From Deuterostichococcus epilithicus (taxonomy: Eukaryota > Chlorophyta > Trebouxiophyceae > Prasiolales > Stichococcaceae), in the NCBI GenBank assembly GCA_033439295.1, contig JAVTLE010000021.1:992009-1056008 (forward strand): a stretch of DNA of 64,000 nt, written 5' to 3'. Of the stretch, positions 23,548 to 34,938 are shown in pieces. Every line of letters begins with the position of its first letter. The first letter of the stretch is position 1. The notes under the pieces are model-generated. The model saw only the letters and a list, made by a program, of their open reading frames with translations, was not told where the DNA came from and did no database searches. Both the position numbers and the translations under genes were made by a program.

Positions 23548-26500
23548 ATGGACGGATCCAGGGGTCGGCACTCACGGAGCGTCAGCGCCAGCAGCGTCGA
23601 TGACGCCTGGACGGGTACGTAAGCCTCCTACATCGCTCTCGTACGATCGGCGCATCGAAGCGTTTCTGACGTGCAGGCAACGGTTGCTCACAATATGATG
23701 CCTGCCGCCGCAGGCTTTGCTGGTGCAGCGGCAGTCAACAGCGGCCCGGAGGAGGCGCCCGAGGAGCGCATGTCCGTGTCCGCGGCACTGCAGCGCTTCC
23801 GACGCATGGAGCGGCTGTCCAAGGAGCAGCGGGACCTGGCGGAGCAGCAGCTTGCCATTCTGGAGTCGCAGCGCCTCGCGGCGCTCAGCAACCGCGCCAG
23901 CCACAGCGGCAGCGGCTCCCCCATGGTGCGGCGAGCAAACGGTATAGAGAATGAATTGCAAACTCATGGCATGCCGTGGTATCGACCACGCATGGCAGGG
24001 AGTGGCCGCCATGGCAGCCTTTACAGCCAGGTTCGACATGGAATGAAAGGGCCGGCCGCTGTGCGATCGGTTGTGCACGAGCTGGCTGGCGGCCGGATTT
24101 AAATCAGCGGGCAAGCAGTGGTGTTTCCATCGCAGGCACGAGTGCCGCAGCCGCTGAACATGGCCGCCTGGCTGGACCGCGTGTCCATCGAGAAGGAGAG
24201 CGTCCCCTTCCCTTCAGCGCAGGCAAGATTCCTCTCGGCCTCGTGCGTTGATGTTCAATGAGCTAGGAATGGCACGTCGATGAGACAGCATTCTTCGTGC
24301 CAATGTTGCGCAGGTCGAAGCGAAGAGAGGCTTTGCCACTGACTAGAATGTGGGTGGGACAGTCCCGCCAGAGTGCGCAAGGTCGCACCACACATCTTCG
24401 TGACTTCATGCGTTCCTGCCCTGCAGCGCAAAGCGGCAGAGCTGCAGCAGCCAGCGTCGCCCGGGGCGGCGTCGCCACGCATTGGGCACACCTGGCGTCG
24501 CACCAGCATTGACAGCCAGGGCAGCGGTGATTCGAAGGACCACTTTCGCCACGCCGTCACCCGCACGCCTCCTGGTGAGCTGACAGCAACTCAACAGTGA
24601 TTGGGTTTAAGAGGGACCGGATGCCGCTGTGTGTCAGTGGGGTTTATGCCGATTGCTGCCATGTCAGTGGCGATGACAGCAAGCGTTTCGTGAGCGCTTG
24701 GGAGGGATCACAGGCAAAAGGCGGAGTTAGCAATGTTATGCCGACAGGCATGAGTGTGCAATCCACAGGGTCGCGGTCAGCGTCGATCGGCCCGTCGTCC
24801 TCAGACAGCCCCAGTGTGGCGGCTGCCGTCTTGGTGGTTCCCGGACTGGAAAGCCCGCCGGAGGTGATCAGCGCGCCCCTAGGCCTCGGCAGCGTGCAGG
24901 GTGGCACAAACTTTGCGCCCTTTGCCGCCTTCAGCGACCCGGGCGGGGTGGCAGCCGGCGGCAGCGCCCTGGCAGAGGCGCCTGTGCAGCCCGCCGCAGG
25001 CCAGCCGCCTATGGAAAATGCGCCCCTGGCAGGGGCAGCCGCTGATGATGCAGACGCCGCAGCGGCGCCGGCTGCCGCCATGAGTGCGGTCGCGGTGCCG
25101 GTTGCGGCCCCCGATGCGGCGCAGCTGGTGCCGGCTGCCAGGGGCCACAGCAACGACTCTAGCAGTCTCGATGAGGTGGCAGGCGATGAGGCAACAGCCG
25201 CTCAGGCGGACACGCAGGCGGACGTGTTGGCGCCCAGTGACACGATAGCAGCACAGAACGATGCGCCTGAAGTGCAGCCGGCGCCGGAAGAAGCAGCGAC
25301 AGCCGAAGAGTCGGACGACGAGTTCGGCGACTTTGGCGAGGCGGCGCCGGCGTCTGCCACGCCGGCGCCTGCGCCGGCCGAGGTTCCACAGGCAGAGCAG
25401 CCAGGGGCGCAGACGGCAGCGGCAGCGGCGGCAGCGCAGCCCGCCATCGCTCAGCGGCAGCAGCAGCAGCAGCCTGCAGCAGAAGAGGCGGCTGCAGTCG
25501 AAGCCCCTGGTGGTGCCGCCGCCGCCGCCGGCGGCTCAAGCATCAACCTCTTGGACCTGCATGGTGCCGACTTCGAGTCGGCGGTTGCCGGCCTCCTGGC
25601 CAAGGGCTTTGCAGGGCTGCAGCATGGCGGCGTGCCGCTGTCTGCGAAATCTGCTGCCAACGGCGTCCCGCTGGTGACGCTGGCGGATCTGGCAGGACAG
25701 CCACCAGAGCCGCCGCACACGCCGCCGCAGCAGGTTACGCCCATTGCCTGGCGGGACTCGCAGGTGCCTCAGGAACTTCCTCACATTCTGTGCTTGATTT
25801 GGTCACGCTTGTGCCCCACAATGCAGGGTGCGTAACTCGGACGGCCTGACTGCTGAGCTACTTCCTGTCCGCATTGCCAGCAGATCCGCAAGCGCCCTCG
25901 ACATGTAGCATCATGTACGCGTGTCAGGCAACTTTTCAACTCTTTGAGTGTATGTCGTCAGGCGGAGGAGAGGCTGCTGCAGCAGCTGGGGCTGCAGGCG
26001 GCGGCAGAGGCAGCTGCCAAGCAGCGGGTGGGCGGGGCCAATCGCCTGCGCCGCCGCTCCAGCAGCATGTCTTCACGTGAGCAGCCTCGAGGCCTCATCA
26101 CTGCATGTTTGCCAACAGGCGTAGGACAGTCAGGCGCAGGCGCAGTCAGGCGTAGGACACAGCATGCAGGCGCCCACCCTTGGCGGCCCAGTGTCCCACC
26201 GCCCAGTGTTGCGATTGCAAACCGGCCATCCAAGGGCAGCAGCGTCAAGCCAGGGAAGTGCTGGTCTAAGCACGTCGTTCGATCAAGGCATGTTCTGCTG
26301 CTGCCAGGGCGGGCCTCGGCAGCGCAGGAGGTCGCGGCCTCCCTGCAGCGGCCCGGATCGGCGGGGCCTACCGGCATGGAGGCTTCTGGCGGCTCGGGCG
26401 ACTTTGGCGGCCTGCCGCGCGTGCCTGGTGGCAGCGGCGACCCCTTTGCCGGTTCTGGCGAGTTTGGCTTCGAGCTCGTGGAGCCTCCGGCAGGTGGGGA

Positions 26501-29294
26501 TGTGCCGCCTGCAGGCCCCGCTGCGACTGCAACGGCAGTGCCCCAGCACCCATTGCCTCAATGCTGCGCAGTACATGCCTGCAGCAGCTGCATGCTGGCT
26601 TGCGGGGCAAGCATGAACGGATGCCGGGCCTGCAAGCCCTTGCGCCGTCAGGAAGCAGCAGCCCAGCGTTTCCACCCAGCGAGGAAGCCGGCCTCACAGA
26701 GCGCTGATGCGCATTGCAGCAGGCTTCGACGGCAGCGGCGGCGCCGACTTCGTCAAGGTCCCGACGCGGCCGCCGTCGCGGGCGCCGAACAAGCCGCCGC
26801 CGGTGTTCCGCAGCCTGGCGTCGGACGGCAGGGCGGCACCAAAGCGGCGCCTGTCCAAGTTCGGCACGCCCGATGTGGAGCGCCCCGTGACGGCGCAGGT
26901 TTGCACGCATCCTTCGCAAGGGCTGACTTGAAGCCATGGGCTGACTTGAAGCCATTATGCGCATGACTTTCTACAACCAATTCATTGCAAGCGAACCCGT
27001 GTCAGCATCCTGGAAGGCTGGCCATGCAAGCAAGGAGCGCATCATCATGCGCGCGCTCTGACGGCTGTGGCATCTTGTGACGCCTGCTGCACTGCTCTTG
27101 GTTTTGAAAGGGGTTGGCGCCAGGCCTCTGAGTATCGGTCTTCGCCACACCCACACCTGATGCAGTCCCGCAAGCCTCAGGGCTCAATGGCCTCCCGATG
27201 CTGCAGGCGGTGCTGGCGCCGCCGCCGCCGCCGCCGCCGTCTAGGCTGCAGGACCCGCTGCGCCAGCTGCGCGGTCCCGCGCCACAGCCCGCAGCCTCCG
27301 TCGACCCTTTCGCTACGATGGACCATCACGGTGCGCGTCATCGAAAGTTCAGCTCCGTCTCCGCAGTATGCTGCCTGCATTTGCTGCTGCTCACGGTCTG
27401 TTTTGCCTCAGCCGCCCTTCGCTGCCGGAACAGGGCAGCTGGTGGCCCGCTGAGCAGTGCGATGAAAGATTACATGAACGGAATTGCAACCTTGCAAGAG
27501 TTCTGCTAATGCTCAGTCGTGTGTTTCCCGCAGATCTGGCGCTGCAGCCCGACACAGCAGCGGATTCATTCGCAGCTGCAGTTGCCACTGCGCCGAATCC
27601 CGCCGTGGCCGCGCCCATGTCGACCGCTCCTGCCGGCGATGCCTCCGACGACGACTTCCAGGACTTCCAGACAGCAGAGGAGGTGCAGGCGGCTGCGGAC
27701 GCCGCTACGGCTGCCGGAGCAGCAGCAACAGCAGCGGCAGCGGCAGACACGGGCAGTGCTGCCGTGCAAGCACCAGGCGCTGTTGCCAGCGTCACTGCCC
27801 TGCCTCAGCCAGGTTCCAGCGCGGCCGCAGCACCGCCGCAGAATTCAGCCCCCGAAGCAGACCCGGCGGCTGCCTTCGGCAGCGTGCAGCTGACAGAGGA
27901 CGAGCAACGAGCAATCACCAGCAGTGACAATGTGCCCGCCGGCATGCCCTGGGGGTTGGAGGAGCTTACGCCGCAGGAGGCAGACGACTCGTGGCTGTCA
28001 GCGGCACCAGCCGGCGAACCGGTAGGGGCAGCAGTGGCGGGTGAACAGCCGCAGGAGCAGCCAGTGGTGGCCGTGGCTGGTGCTGACGGCGCTGCAGACG
28101 CCGCGCAGGCAGACGGGCTGGTCGCAGGCCTGGCAGCGCCCGCCATGGCGGCCGGCGCCGGCGGCAGCGGTGAACCTGCGGACGCCGCAGCAGCGCTGGA
28201 AGTTGCCGCGGTCGAAGCGGCGCCTGCTGCCGCCGACGGCAACCCTGCAGCGGCAGCCGACGACGACGACGACGACGACGACGATGGCTTTGGCGGGTTC
28301 GAGGGCGCGTCTGGGCAGGAGCCCGCCGAGCCGGCCGCCGCATTGGGTGAAGCGCTGCCACGGCCGCACCGACCGCCGCCACCGCAGCTTGAAGCGCTGG
28401 CCGTGCCGCCTGCGGCCAGTTCGCTCCAGCAGCCGCAGCAGCAGTTGCAACCGCACCCGTTGGCAGCTCCCGCGGCGCCCGCCGTGACCCCTGGCTTTGC
28501 ATTGTCGCTGCCCAAGCCGCCGCCAGGACGGCGCACACATGAAGCCTATGGCGAGGCGGCCCCCTGGGGCGTGTCGGCGCCGGCGGCCACTGCCGCGGCG
28601 CCGGCCGTGGACATCTTTGCGTCGCAGCCGCCGATCGTGCCCCTGTATACGGAGGCGGCACAGGAGGTGTCCAGTGTGCCGCTGGACGCGTTTGCAGCGC
28701 AGCCGCAGCCTAACGACGCGCCAGAGCAGGCAGCGCTGACATCTGCGGCTGCACCAGCCGAGCTGAGCATGGTGGCGATCTCGGATGACGACAGCGACGA
28801 CGGCTTCGGCGAGTTTGCGGCGGCCGTGCAGCAGCCCGCGGCCAATGGTGTGGCTGGGCCCACGGGGCAGCCTCAGCCCATCGCGGAGGCAACAGAGCTT
28901 GCAAAGGCTGCGCAGCCTGGCGGCGAGTTGCAGCAGCAGGAGGGCGGCAGTGTGGACGAGGACGAGGATGACCAGTTTGGAGGGTTTGAGGCTGCGGTGT
29001 CCGCGGCCCCCAGCAAAGCTCAGGCGGATCTGCCAGCTGCAGGTGATCACTCAGTTCCCACTTGCAACTGGCATTACCAGTCGTCAAGTTTGTTCGCCGT
29101 GCTTTGCGCCAGTGTGCACACAAGCTGGGAAACTCGATGTGCATCCTCCCGGGCCGGTAAGATTGCAGTCGCTGCCTGAAGCACGGCTGCCCGATTGAGC
29201 ATCCAATAGCTGCACTGCAGGCTCTGTGGCCACCGGCGAGGCAGAGGCAGTAGAGGCGCCACTGGAGAAGGATCCTTTTGCTGATTTGTTCTGA
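23548..29294 (+). CDS. low-complexity protein with repeated acidic-Phe and DPF motifs; possible clathrin-adaptor accessory protein
   Basis: I do not recognise an orthologue. Start: MDGSRGRHSRSVSASSVDD (23548-23614), then exon 23714-23941 with a coiled coil (LQRFRRMERLSKEQRDLAEQ), then VPQPLNMAAWLDRVSIEKE (about 24140-24225). Long Ala/Gln/Pro-rich exons follow (about 24680-25763, 27535-29043), and the last exon (about 29212-29294) ends in KDPFADLF. The same short motif recurs in acidic surroundings: SDDEFGDFGE (25311-25340), DDDFQDFQTAEE (27647), D-run then GFGGFEGA (28259-28306), SDDGFGEFAAA (28791), EDDQFGGFEAA (28963). DPFA/DxF motifs occur near 26436, 27300, 28608, 28683 and 29271. Families known to use DFxxF/FGxF acidic motifs and DPF are partners of AP-1/GGA and AP-2 ear domains (epsins, aftiphilin, gamma-synergin). 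The trafficking role is inferred from motifs only. Inner exon borders, especially 24100-24600 and 25800-27530, are not resolved. Confidence 0.6.
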
Positions 29295-29875
29295 TGCGCA
29301 GCTGCTCTGCCCGCCGCACACATTACGAGTCTAGTGAACACCCACACGCTCCGGCGCAAGGATTATCGCATTGCTGTCGCAGTTGTTGTCGTGCTTGTTG
29401 TCGTTGCAGATGCTTCGTGGACAAACTGCTGGTGGCATGTGATCTGGGGATTCCAAATATCATTGCACAAACACAGCCTTCACACAGCATTCATTCGCTT
29501 GCGGCCTGCTAGAGAATGTTTGCTCTTAGAGACTGACATACCTAGTGCACGTGAGGCATTTTCAACACGGCATTTTCAACACGACAAACATCCTGTAACG
29601 AACCTTTCAGATGAAAATTCCAACAGAGACCCCGAAAACCCTGCCAAGACGAACTGCAGAGGATGCTCCATGTGGCCACTGTGCGACCAACTCCTTCGTC
29701 AGGTGGCACATCACTACCTCGTACCGCAAGGCTGCTGTAAGGGGGCGACTGCGGTTCACGACAACCTGCTCCCAGCACGATCGGACGTCTGCTCAGCCGC
29801 TGTCCATGCACGCCAGACAGCTGTGGCTGCGCACGGACACACAGTGGGCAGCTGTGTGTGCCACCACTACAAGCA
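29295..29875. other. convergent intergenic, adaptor-like gene / TrpE
   Basis: The two neighbouring genes end here. A TGTAA at 29594-29598, 300 bases after the + strand stop, could be its poly(A) signal. No further gene is visible. Confidence 0.5.
29594..29598 (+). promoter_or_regulatory. candidate poly(A) signal TGTAA of the adaptor-like gene
   Basis: The motif matches the green-algal consensus and lies at a plausible distance from the stop at 29294. Based on position and motif only. Confidence 0.4.
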
Positions 29876-32800
29876 TCATCCGCCGTCAACGAAGGCCTGC
29901 TCCGCGAGGTCCACTGCGCGGCCCAGCGCCGCCGCCTTGTTCACTGTCTCCTCGTACTCGCTTTCCGGCACCGAGTCCGCCACCAGCCCCGCGCCCGCCT
30001 GCGGGAATGAGCGCGTGAAGAGTGAGCCTGCTGCAGGCCATGCTGGATATAAGTCCTGGCAGGTCCTGCAAATGTCAGCATGCAGGGGGCGGGTTTGGCC
30101 AGGCTGCACTGGGTGCAGCGTGCAGTGACAGTCTTGCGTTCATGAAGGCAGCGCAGTCAACAGCCTGTCGGCCCTCCAGCAACGCCCCAGCGCGCGCCTG
30201 CACATCCGGCGCAGCTCACCTGCAGGTGGACAGTCCAGGTGGCGCGTGCCTCCGCGCCATTGCCGCCTTCGCTGCTAGCTCCGCCATCTGCCCCGGGGCC
30301 GCCGGGCGGGTTCGGGATGACCATGGTGCGCAGCGCGAGCGCCATGTCCATGCCGCCAGTGAAGGCCACGTGCCCAATGCCGCCGCCGTAGGGGCCTCGC
30401 CGCGACACCTCCAGCTCGTCGATGATTTGCATCGCCCGCACCTGGCGCCAGCGGTGGGCGGGGCCAGCTCAGGGCGTGCCGGATGAGCACCGCATATCGC
30501 GGAGGCTGCTGGGGCATCACTCGCGGCTGGCGCCCCACGGCACGGCAATGGCTGCCGGCCACGGTCCAGTGGTGATGGCATTGGGAGCAGCCAGACATTG
30601 GTTTCGCTGTCCTTTGCAGACACACACAGTTGACACACTTTGGGCGCGCCGCTGACGGTGCCGGCAGGCAGCGCGGCGCGGAGCACGTCCCACACGCCCA
30701 GCTCCGGCAGCAGCTTGCCAAGCACCGTGCTGCTGATGTGCATCACGTGCGAGTACCGCTCGATCTCCATCATCGCGGCCACCTGCGCCGCAGGGGTCGC
30801 CCCGGCTCGTGTCGGCCTGCAGGTTCCAGGGCCGCTTTCCAAGCCAGGCGAAGCACACCATGTCTGACTTGCAGTGATGGCCACAGGAGGGGAAGGGGAA
30901 AGGGGAAGGGGAAGGGGAAGGGGGCAGCACGAGCGCGCCTCGACGGAGCCGGCCTGCGAGACGCGGCCGACGTCGTTGCGGCCCAGGTCCAGCAGCATCA
31001 CGTGCTCCGCGCGCTCCTTCTCGTCCGCCAGCAGCTCCGCCTCGAGCGCGGCGTCCTCCTCCGGCGTGCGCCCCCGCCGCCGCGTGCCTGCCAGCGGCCT
31101 GCAGCGACAGCACAGACCAGGGTGTCCAGCAGGGGTTCCGGTCGACAGCGCAGCGCCACCCTCCCCTCCGGCGTGCGCCCCTGCTGCCAGTCGCCCGCCA
31201 GCACGATGCATGCGAGTGAGATTCCGATAGCACCACAGCGGCTGCCGCCAGCACCTCCGCCTCTAGCGCAGCAACCCTCCTCCGTGTGCGCCGCAGCAGC
31301 CTTGTCTGAACAGCTGGGGCAGCAGCAGGATGTTTGGACTCTGGATTCAAGAGCATGGCTACAGAGTCCAGGAGCATCTGTCCCCGCCGCCGCCGCGCTG
31401 CTGCCATCGGTCTGCAGTTCCGGCACGCATCAGCAGCTTTGCGGCAGTAAACGAGCTCATGAGTGTGCAGTTGCGCTGGTCAATTAATCCGGTGCACATC
31501 AGGGTTGCTCCATGGCGCAGGCGGCGCATCCCACCTGTTGGTCACAGTGCGGCTGCTGTCCAAGCGGCACAGGATCTCTGGGGAGGAGGCCACCAGGATG
31601 GAGCCTGCCGCTTGCAGGTAGATCATGTACGGCGACGGGTTCACCACCCGCAGCGACCTGCGCGGAAAGCAGCGGCGTATCCTCATGCAAGGCCGCTGCT
31701 TTCGCAAGTCACTTTGTGATGCCCCGACCAAACCACTGCAGGCGTGTTTGCGAGCCAGGTTGCTGCCGCAGCGCTCCTGGAACGACATATCAGGCCTTCA
31801 GGGTCGTCTCTGCTGCGAAGTCGAGTGCCTGGGTCTGGCAGGAGCGGCACCTGTAGATCTCGAAGGGGTCTGCGCTGGTTTGCCGCTCAAACCGCTGGCT
31901 GAGCACCAGCTGGAAGATGTCGCCGGCCTGGATGTACTCCTGCACAGGAAATGGCGTGAACGAGATGAGTCTCTCCGTTGCAGCCTCCAGTAGCCCTACC
32001 CATCACTGCTCGTCGCATCCACACATGATCGGCCCCTGACGACGGCCGCCGATCTGCGCCAGGGTGTGGCCAGCCGGCCGGCCGGCCGGCCACAAAGAGG
32101 CGCGAGCCACGCTACAGGCACCAGCCCGCGCCGCCGCCCTGGCGCCAGGCAGGCAGCCGCCCACTGCTGGACTTCGATCTTCATATGTCGAATGGTTTGC
32201 AGCCATCAGCGCTGAGGCGGGAGGTTCGCAGACCCTAAACCCTCAAACCTGTGCAGCGGCGACGCCGGCAAGGTACTCCTCCCGCGTCATGTTGGAGGCG
32301 CCCGGCGGCTGCGGCCGGTGCGACAGGCTGAGCGACACGCGGCCGCTGGGCAGCACCGCGGCGGCGCGGCCCTCTGTGATGCGTGACACCAGCCGCTCCA
32401 GCCGCCGCCGGCCCGCCTGGAGGGGAGGCAAAGCGCAAGCCGGTCAGGGGAAGGCGAGGTGCTGCACAGCCGCCTTGGGGCCCCTTGGGTGCATAAGCAG
32501 GCGTCAAACCAGCTGGCGGTCGGCGGGCGACTGCTCAAGGCTCAATCGATAATACAGCTGATGGGGCTGATGGGTGCACTGGTTTTGACGGACCCCGACG
32601 ACAGGCGAGGCGTTCAACTGCATTTCGACCGGATGAGACATCCAGCAAAACAGCGCACGGCCGCAAAACATAAAGTGACATGCCATCTCGGCACATATCG
32701 TGCCGAGATGGCACATATCGCACTGCACCTGGTAGGCTGAGTCCACGTCTACGTGTTCGTCCGTGTGCACCCAGGCGATGACGTACGCCAGCTTGGTGGC

Positions 32801-34323
32801 ATGGTCAAACACCACGACATCGTTGTACAGTGCCAGGTGCATGTCCGGCAGACCCCGGTCGTCCGTCGGCGCCCCCTCAAATGGCAGCTTACCTGCGGAG
32901 GACGGACGCATACAGGTGAAGTCAATTGCATGGCATGCCGCATCGCAGAGGCAGGAGAGCGGCTGAAAGTCCCTTCGATACTCTCCGGCAGCTTAAACAC
33001 TTGCACCCCCTGTGGAGCTGCGGCGATGCTCATGCGGTCAAAAGACTGCATGCTGCCAAACCACAGCTCGTGCTGCGTGACAGTCGTCATCCTATTCCAC
33101 CTAGAGCGCACCAAGGTAGCCGTATCGCACGGTGTCATAGCCGCAGTAGCCAACCCAGCCGCCTGTAAACACGGCGGGCAGCTGCGGGTCCGCAAACGGC
33201 CGCCAGCCCGCGCTCAGCTCCTGCGGCGCCTGCATTTCAGGCAACATTCAGGACCATCAGCACAGCTGACAGGACTGATTGAGCGTGCCAACTCTGGGCT
33301 GACGACGATCGTATTGGCAGTACGGGAGGAGGCTGGCACTGGCACTTTTGTAGGGTACTGCCACGCCCCAGCCCAGAAACTCACCTGCAGCGGGTCGGAC
33401 GTCTCCCGGCGGGTGACCTCAGCGGGCTCGTTGCCGGGCGGGTGGCGGGTTACCTCCACATTGGAGCCCTTGGCCACGACCTCCAGGCTGGGCTGCGCTC
33501 CCACGAAGCTATACCGCCCCTGTAGCGCAAGGATGCAACTCTGGATCATCCCGATCACGAAAAGCAGTCGGGGCCGCAGCTCTGGAGCGCAGAGAGGACC
33601 ACCAGAAGCCCGCAAGCTTGCTGCCGCACCAGTGCCGCTGCGCCCCTGAACCGCTGATCCACCGTTTCTCTGACAGATCCCGGAACGCCGCTGGCCTGCA
33701 GCAGCAATTTTTGATAGACAGAAACACAGTAACGGCCGCGCCCACCTGCTGGTCACCATTGGTGACGGACTCGAACAAAAAGCTGGGTGCCGAGCGCTGG
33801 TCCTCCGCCACCAGGCATCGGTACGCCAGTACCGGCGTCAGGTGGTCGCTCAGAATGCGCTGGAAGAGCGGCACCAGGTTGGCGCCCGATGCCGCCTCCT
33901 TGAACGCCGCTGCCGCGTCCGCCTCCGTCCTCGCGCCATCCAGTGCCGCCTCAACCTCTGCGTGTCGTGCGTGGGGCGGTGCATTGATCTTGTCACAGTG
34001 CTTGTCATGGGAAGAGGAAGCTTGAAAGAGGCTTCGTAACCTGTGCTGGTCTTGGAATGCAACGGTGTTGCGCTGAGCGCCGCGCAATTGTGCCAGGCAG
34101 GAGGCACACCTTCCGCGCGCATTGGCGTCGTCTTCGAAGCGGGCACATGGACCGGTGCAACGAGTCTGTGCTGCTGGCGCAACCTGCTGCCGCTGAGGGG
34201 AGCCTTCCCTGTGCTACTGCCAGGGGGCTGTGGAGGTCTGGAGAACGAGCAGCATGCTGGTGAGCTGAGCAGACGCGATTGCTTCAGACAGTCCTGGCTG
34301 CCGCCAAAGAGGTCGGACAGCAT
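29876..34323 (-). CDS. Anthranilate synthase alpha subunit (TrpE), twelve exons, plastid-type leader
   Basis: TrpE converts chorismate and glutamine-derived ammonia to anthranilate, the first step of tryptophan synthesis, in the plastid of algae and plants. Exons (minus): 34110-34323, 33746-33957, 33385-33519, 33112-33229, 32729-32892, 32249-32416, 31851-31939, 31535-31657, 30939-31098, 30639-30782, 30220-30441, 29876-29998; 623 residues, normal for the family. Blocks: [149 protein letters not shown], and the terminal [20 protein letters not shown]. The first ~65 residues are Ser/Pro/Arg-rich and fit a transit peptide; the ATG at 34323 is the best start, although the frame stays open to 34599. 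Exon 9 appears to leave through a GC donor (GAG|GCGCGC). Confidence 0.94.
30885..30924. repeat. purine tract (GGGGAA)n, polypyrimidine in the TrpE transcript
   Basis: Forty bases of G and A with a GGGGAA period lie in TrpE intron 9. In transcript orientation it is a C/T-rich tract starting 14 bases after the apparent GC donor of exon 9. Confidence 0.8.
32071..32090. repeat. GGCC/CCGG palindromic run
   Basis: Repeated CCGG units inside TrpE intron 6. It is self-complementary and is a simple repeat. Confidence 0.65.
32681..32713. repeat. perfect 14-bp inverted repeat beside a TrpE 5' splice site
   Basis: Arms 32681-32694 (TGCCATCTCGGCAC) and 32700-32713 are exactly complementary with a 5-base loop. 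In the TrpE transcript the hairpin begins 14 bases after the exon 5 donor boundary (exon end 32729). GCACATATCG is also directly repeated at 32691 and 32711. Confidence 0.85.
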
Positions 34324-34938
34324 TTTGCAGCCTGGGAGCGACTTCCGGCAGCTGCACTCAGCGAAGAAGATGACTGCGCATGGTGGCGTACGCAATGGCC
34401 TGGGAGCGATGGCGCCGGGATCGGAGTGTGCAAATGACTCGACTCTCTTTGCACAGTCTGCGATCGCTCTGCAAGTCTGCTCAGCGAAAAGGATCACTCG
34501 ATCTGGCACGCAGTCCCGGTTTTTTCCCGCGCTCAGGAGGGAGATCTGCAGATGTCCCTCGAAAACCCAACGCTGTGTTGTGCTGACCGGTAGGGTCAAG
34601 CTCTGACAGAGAAACTTGCTGTGATCGTAGGTTTGCTATTCTGCTGATCCTGTACAAATAGACGCTGCTCGTTGAAACTTGGCGTTGACCAAACCTCGTC
34701 CGTCCTTTAGTTGCATGCAGCGCTTGCCGTAAAACATTGATCAGGAGGCTTTGGTTGGTCCATTCCATTTATATCTGTCTTCATGACCTATGTTGGGGCA
34801 TTTATTGGTATCAGTGTCCTATCAATCATCACTCTGGTGAGCGTCGCTGGCATGCAGCGCATTTCGGAACAACAAAGGGTCATCCTATAGTATTAGACAG
34901 CCCACTCAGGCCGTCGGCCTCGCCCTTGTGCCCCGCAG
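34324..34938. promoter_or_regulatory. putative bidirectional promoter, TrpE / oligopeptidase B
   Basis: 615 bp lie between the two divergent coding starts. The TrpE frame remains open upstream to 34599, so its 5' UTR or a longer leader may occupy part of it. No element was recognised. Confidence 0.5.

Noticed and set aside
27368-29179. 603-codon frame as a complete independent gene
   Set aside because: Its first part is intron-like and its acidic-Phe motifs continue those of the upstream exons, so I treat it as the large exon of the adaptor-like gene.
34081-34606. + strand frame antisense to the TrpE leader as a gene
   Set aside because: It is the shadow of TrpE exon 1 and its upstream open frame, and it lacks recognisable motifs.
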